DNA of 64,000 nt from Bacilli bacterium. GTDB taxonomy: Bacteria > Bacillota_I > Bacilli_A > RFN20 > CAG-826. The stretch spans positions 1-64,000 of the forward strand of contig CAAGAN010000006.1 in assembly GCA_900767825.1 (NCBI GenBank), read 5' to 3'. The notes below the pieces were generated by a model. The model saw only the letters and a program-made list of their open reading frames with translations. It ran no database searches and had not been told where the DNA came from. The position numbers and the translations under genes were made by a program. Shown here piece by piece: positions 63,300 to 64,000 of this stretch (position 1 is the first letter of the stretch; the number at the start of each line of letters is the position of its first letter).

Positions 63300-64000
63300 A
63301 TGGAAAAGGAAAATCAAAATCTAAATTTGCCAACTATCACCACGAATAAGAAAAGGAGTGGTATTTTCTCAACAGCTATTTTCAAGGAAGAATTAAAAAG
63401 CAACTGGCTTTATTCTCTTATCGTCGGATTAGGCAATGCATTGATAATCATCCTTATCGTATCAATCATGTCTACATTAAATATCAATGCGACAAAAGAT
63501 GCCTTGTCTTCTTTGTTTGATTCAGCATCAGAAGAAACTACCTTAAAGACTTCATCCGTATCTTTATATGCTTTATATACTTCTTCGGCCGAAGGATATC
63601 TTCAAATCGACGATGGATTAGGTCAAATCGAATCTTATGTCGATACCGCTAATAAAGAAATTACTTCCTCTGAAACTTCAGCTGGAATGGGAGCGTTAAA
63701 TACTGCTTACAATCTATCCTATAGAATTACAGTGGGGGATGAAGCTGCTAAAAAGGCAGCTGGGATAAAATCTGCTACAACAGCTTATAACACTGCTTTA
63801 AATACCATGGAAAAAGGTTTCAAGAAGGATTTGGTTTCCTGCATACTTCCGAATTATGTTACTTTCTATTCGGAAAAAGGATATGGAAATTCTAATTTTG
63901 ATTATAAATGGGGATTGCTTGAATCGGTCAAGCCTTCAGTAAACACTTTATTAGATATGCCTAATTCGCTTGGGGATAAGGTTCCTGCTAAATTCACTTA
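63300..64000 (+). CDS. ABC-2-type permease, N-terminal part (runs off right edge)
   Basis: The frame is open from ATG 63300, two bases after the second ATPase's stop, to the edge (233 codons). It has a basic cytosolic start (TNKKRSGIFSTAIFKEELKS), one membrane helix at ~38-60 (YSLIVGLGNALIIILIVSIM), then a long external segment (from ~65 on) with GLGQIESYVDTANKEI. The N-terminal helix plus long external loop fits ABC-2 permeases of antimicrobial or lipid export systems. The remaining helices lie beyond the window. Confidence 0.8.
   Translation, partial: MEKENQNLNLPTITTNKKRSGIFSTAIFKEELKSNWLYSLIVGLGNALIIILIVSIMSTLNINATKDALSSLFDSASEETTLKTSSVSLYALYTSSAEGYLQIDDGLGQIESYVDTANKEITSSETSAGMGALNTAYNLSYRITVGDEAAKKAAGIKSATTAYNTALNTMEKGFKKDLVSCILPNYVTFYSEKGYGNSNFDYKWGLLESVKPSVNTLLDMPNSLGDKVPAKFT

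Overview
The window is a chromosomal segment of a low-GC bacterium of the Bacillota. The gene orders rqcH / gmk-priA-rsmB-rlmN-prpC-prkC-rpe / rpmB and atpI-B-E-F-H-A-G-D-C, the RpiR-ROK-NagA-NagB set and glgC-glgD-glgA fit an anaerobic, gut-type member of the Bacilli (Erysipelotrichia or RF39-like). The placement is an inference from gene content and synteny. TGA is used as a stop (for example at the end of atpH), so the code is the standard bacterial one. No rRNA, tRNA or CRISPR array was recognised.

Region 1-12.2 kb is an accessory island, richer in G+C by eye than the rest and with strong Shine-Dalgarno sites. One minus-strand gene string runs sigma-70 region-4-like regulator -> structured RNA segment -> membrane/coiled-coil protein -> holin-like protein -> degenerate Fic + nucleotidyltransferase -> RHS N-terminal half -> RHS/YD-repeat half. 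The last two are coupled by a TAATG junction, and the second runs off the left edge. The layout resembles clostridial toxin loci, where a sigma factor, a holin and a giant toxin without a signal peptide are linked. Divergent from it, across a hairpin-rich intergenic stretch, lies a complete ABC-three-component (ABC-3C) defence operon: effector with CTD, middle component, and DUF3732-like ATPase with a CxxC hook.

Region 12.2-25.3 kb mixes small membrane proteins, a DUF5677 gene with an RpiR regulator, two probable defence or regulatory genes (a lone AAA ATPase and a Schlafen/AlbA_2-type protein), the amino-sugar operon (ROK kinase, nagA, nagB, esterase), an orphan DinJ/RelB antitoxin, a TGS-nucleoside kinase and a decayed insertion element. 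Two arrays of 12-bp tandem repeats sit just upstream of genes here.

Region 25.3-64 kb is mostly core: nicotinamidase-like hydrolase, PPi-type phosphofructokinase, the full F-type ATP synthase operon (c subunit with a two-glutamate, sodium-type site), ATP-grasp ligase, thioredoxin-like lipoprotein, VanZ-like protein, HD hydrolase, choline-kinase-like gene, rqcH, gmk, priA, a HepT/MntA toxin-antitoxin pair, a degenerate RsmB, rlmN, a PP2C/kinase pair without PASTA domains, rpe, rpmB, glycogen synthesis, leuS, pyrophosphatase, an AAA/DUF4143 protein, aldehyde dehydrogenase, a TetR regulator and a two-ATPase ABC transporter whose permease is cut by the right edge.

PPi-PFK and pyrophosphatase draw on the same PPi pool. 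ATP synthase and the glycogen genes set the energy and storage side, and the nag operon feeds fructose-6-phosphate to PFK. Many first genes of transcription units have a -10 hexamer only 6-8 nt before ATG and no Shine-Dalgarno site, which suggests widespread leaderless mRNAs in the core, in contrast to the island.
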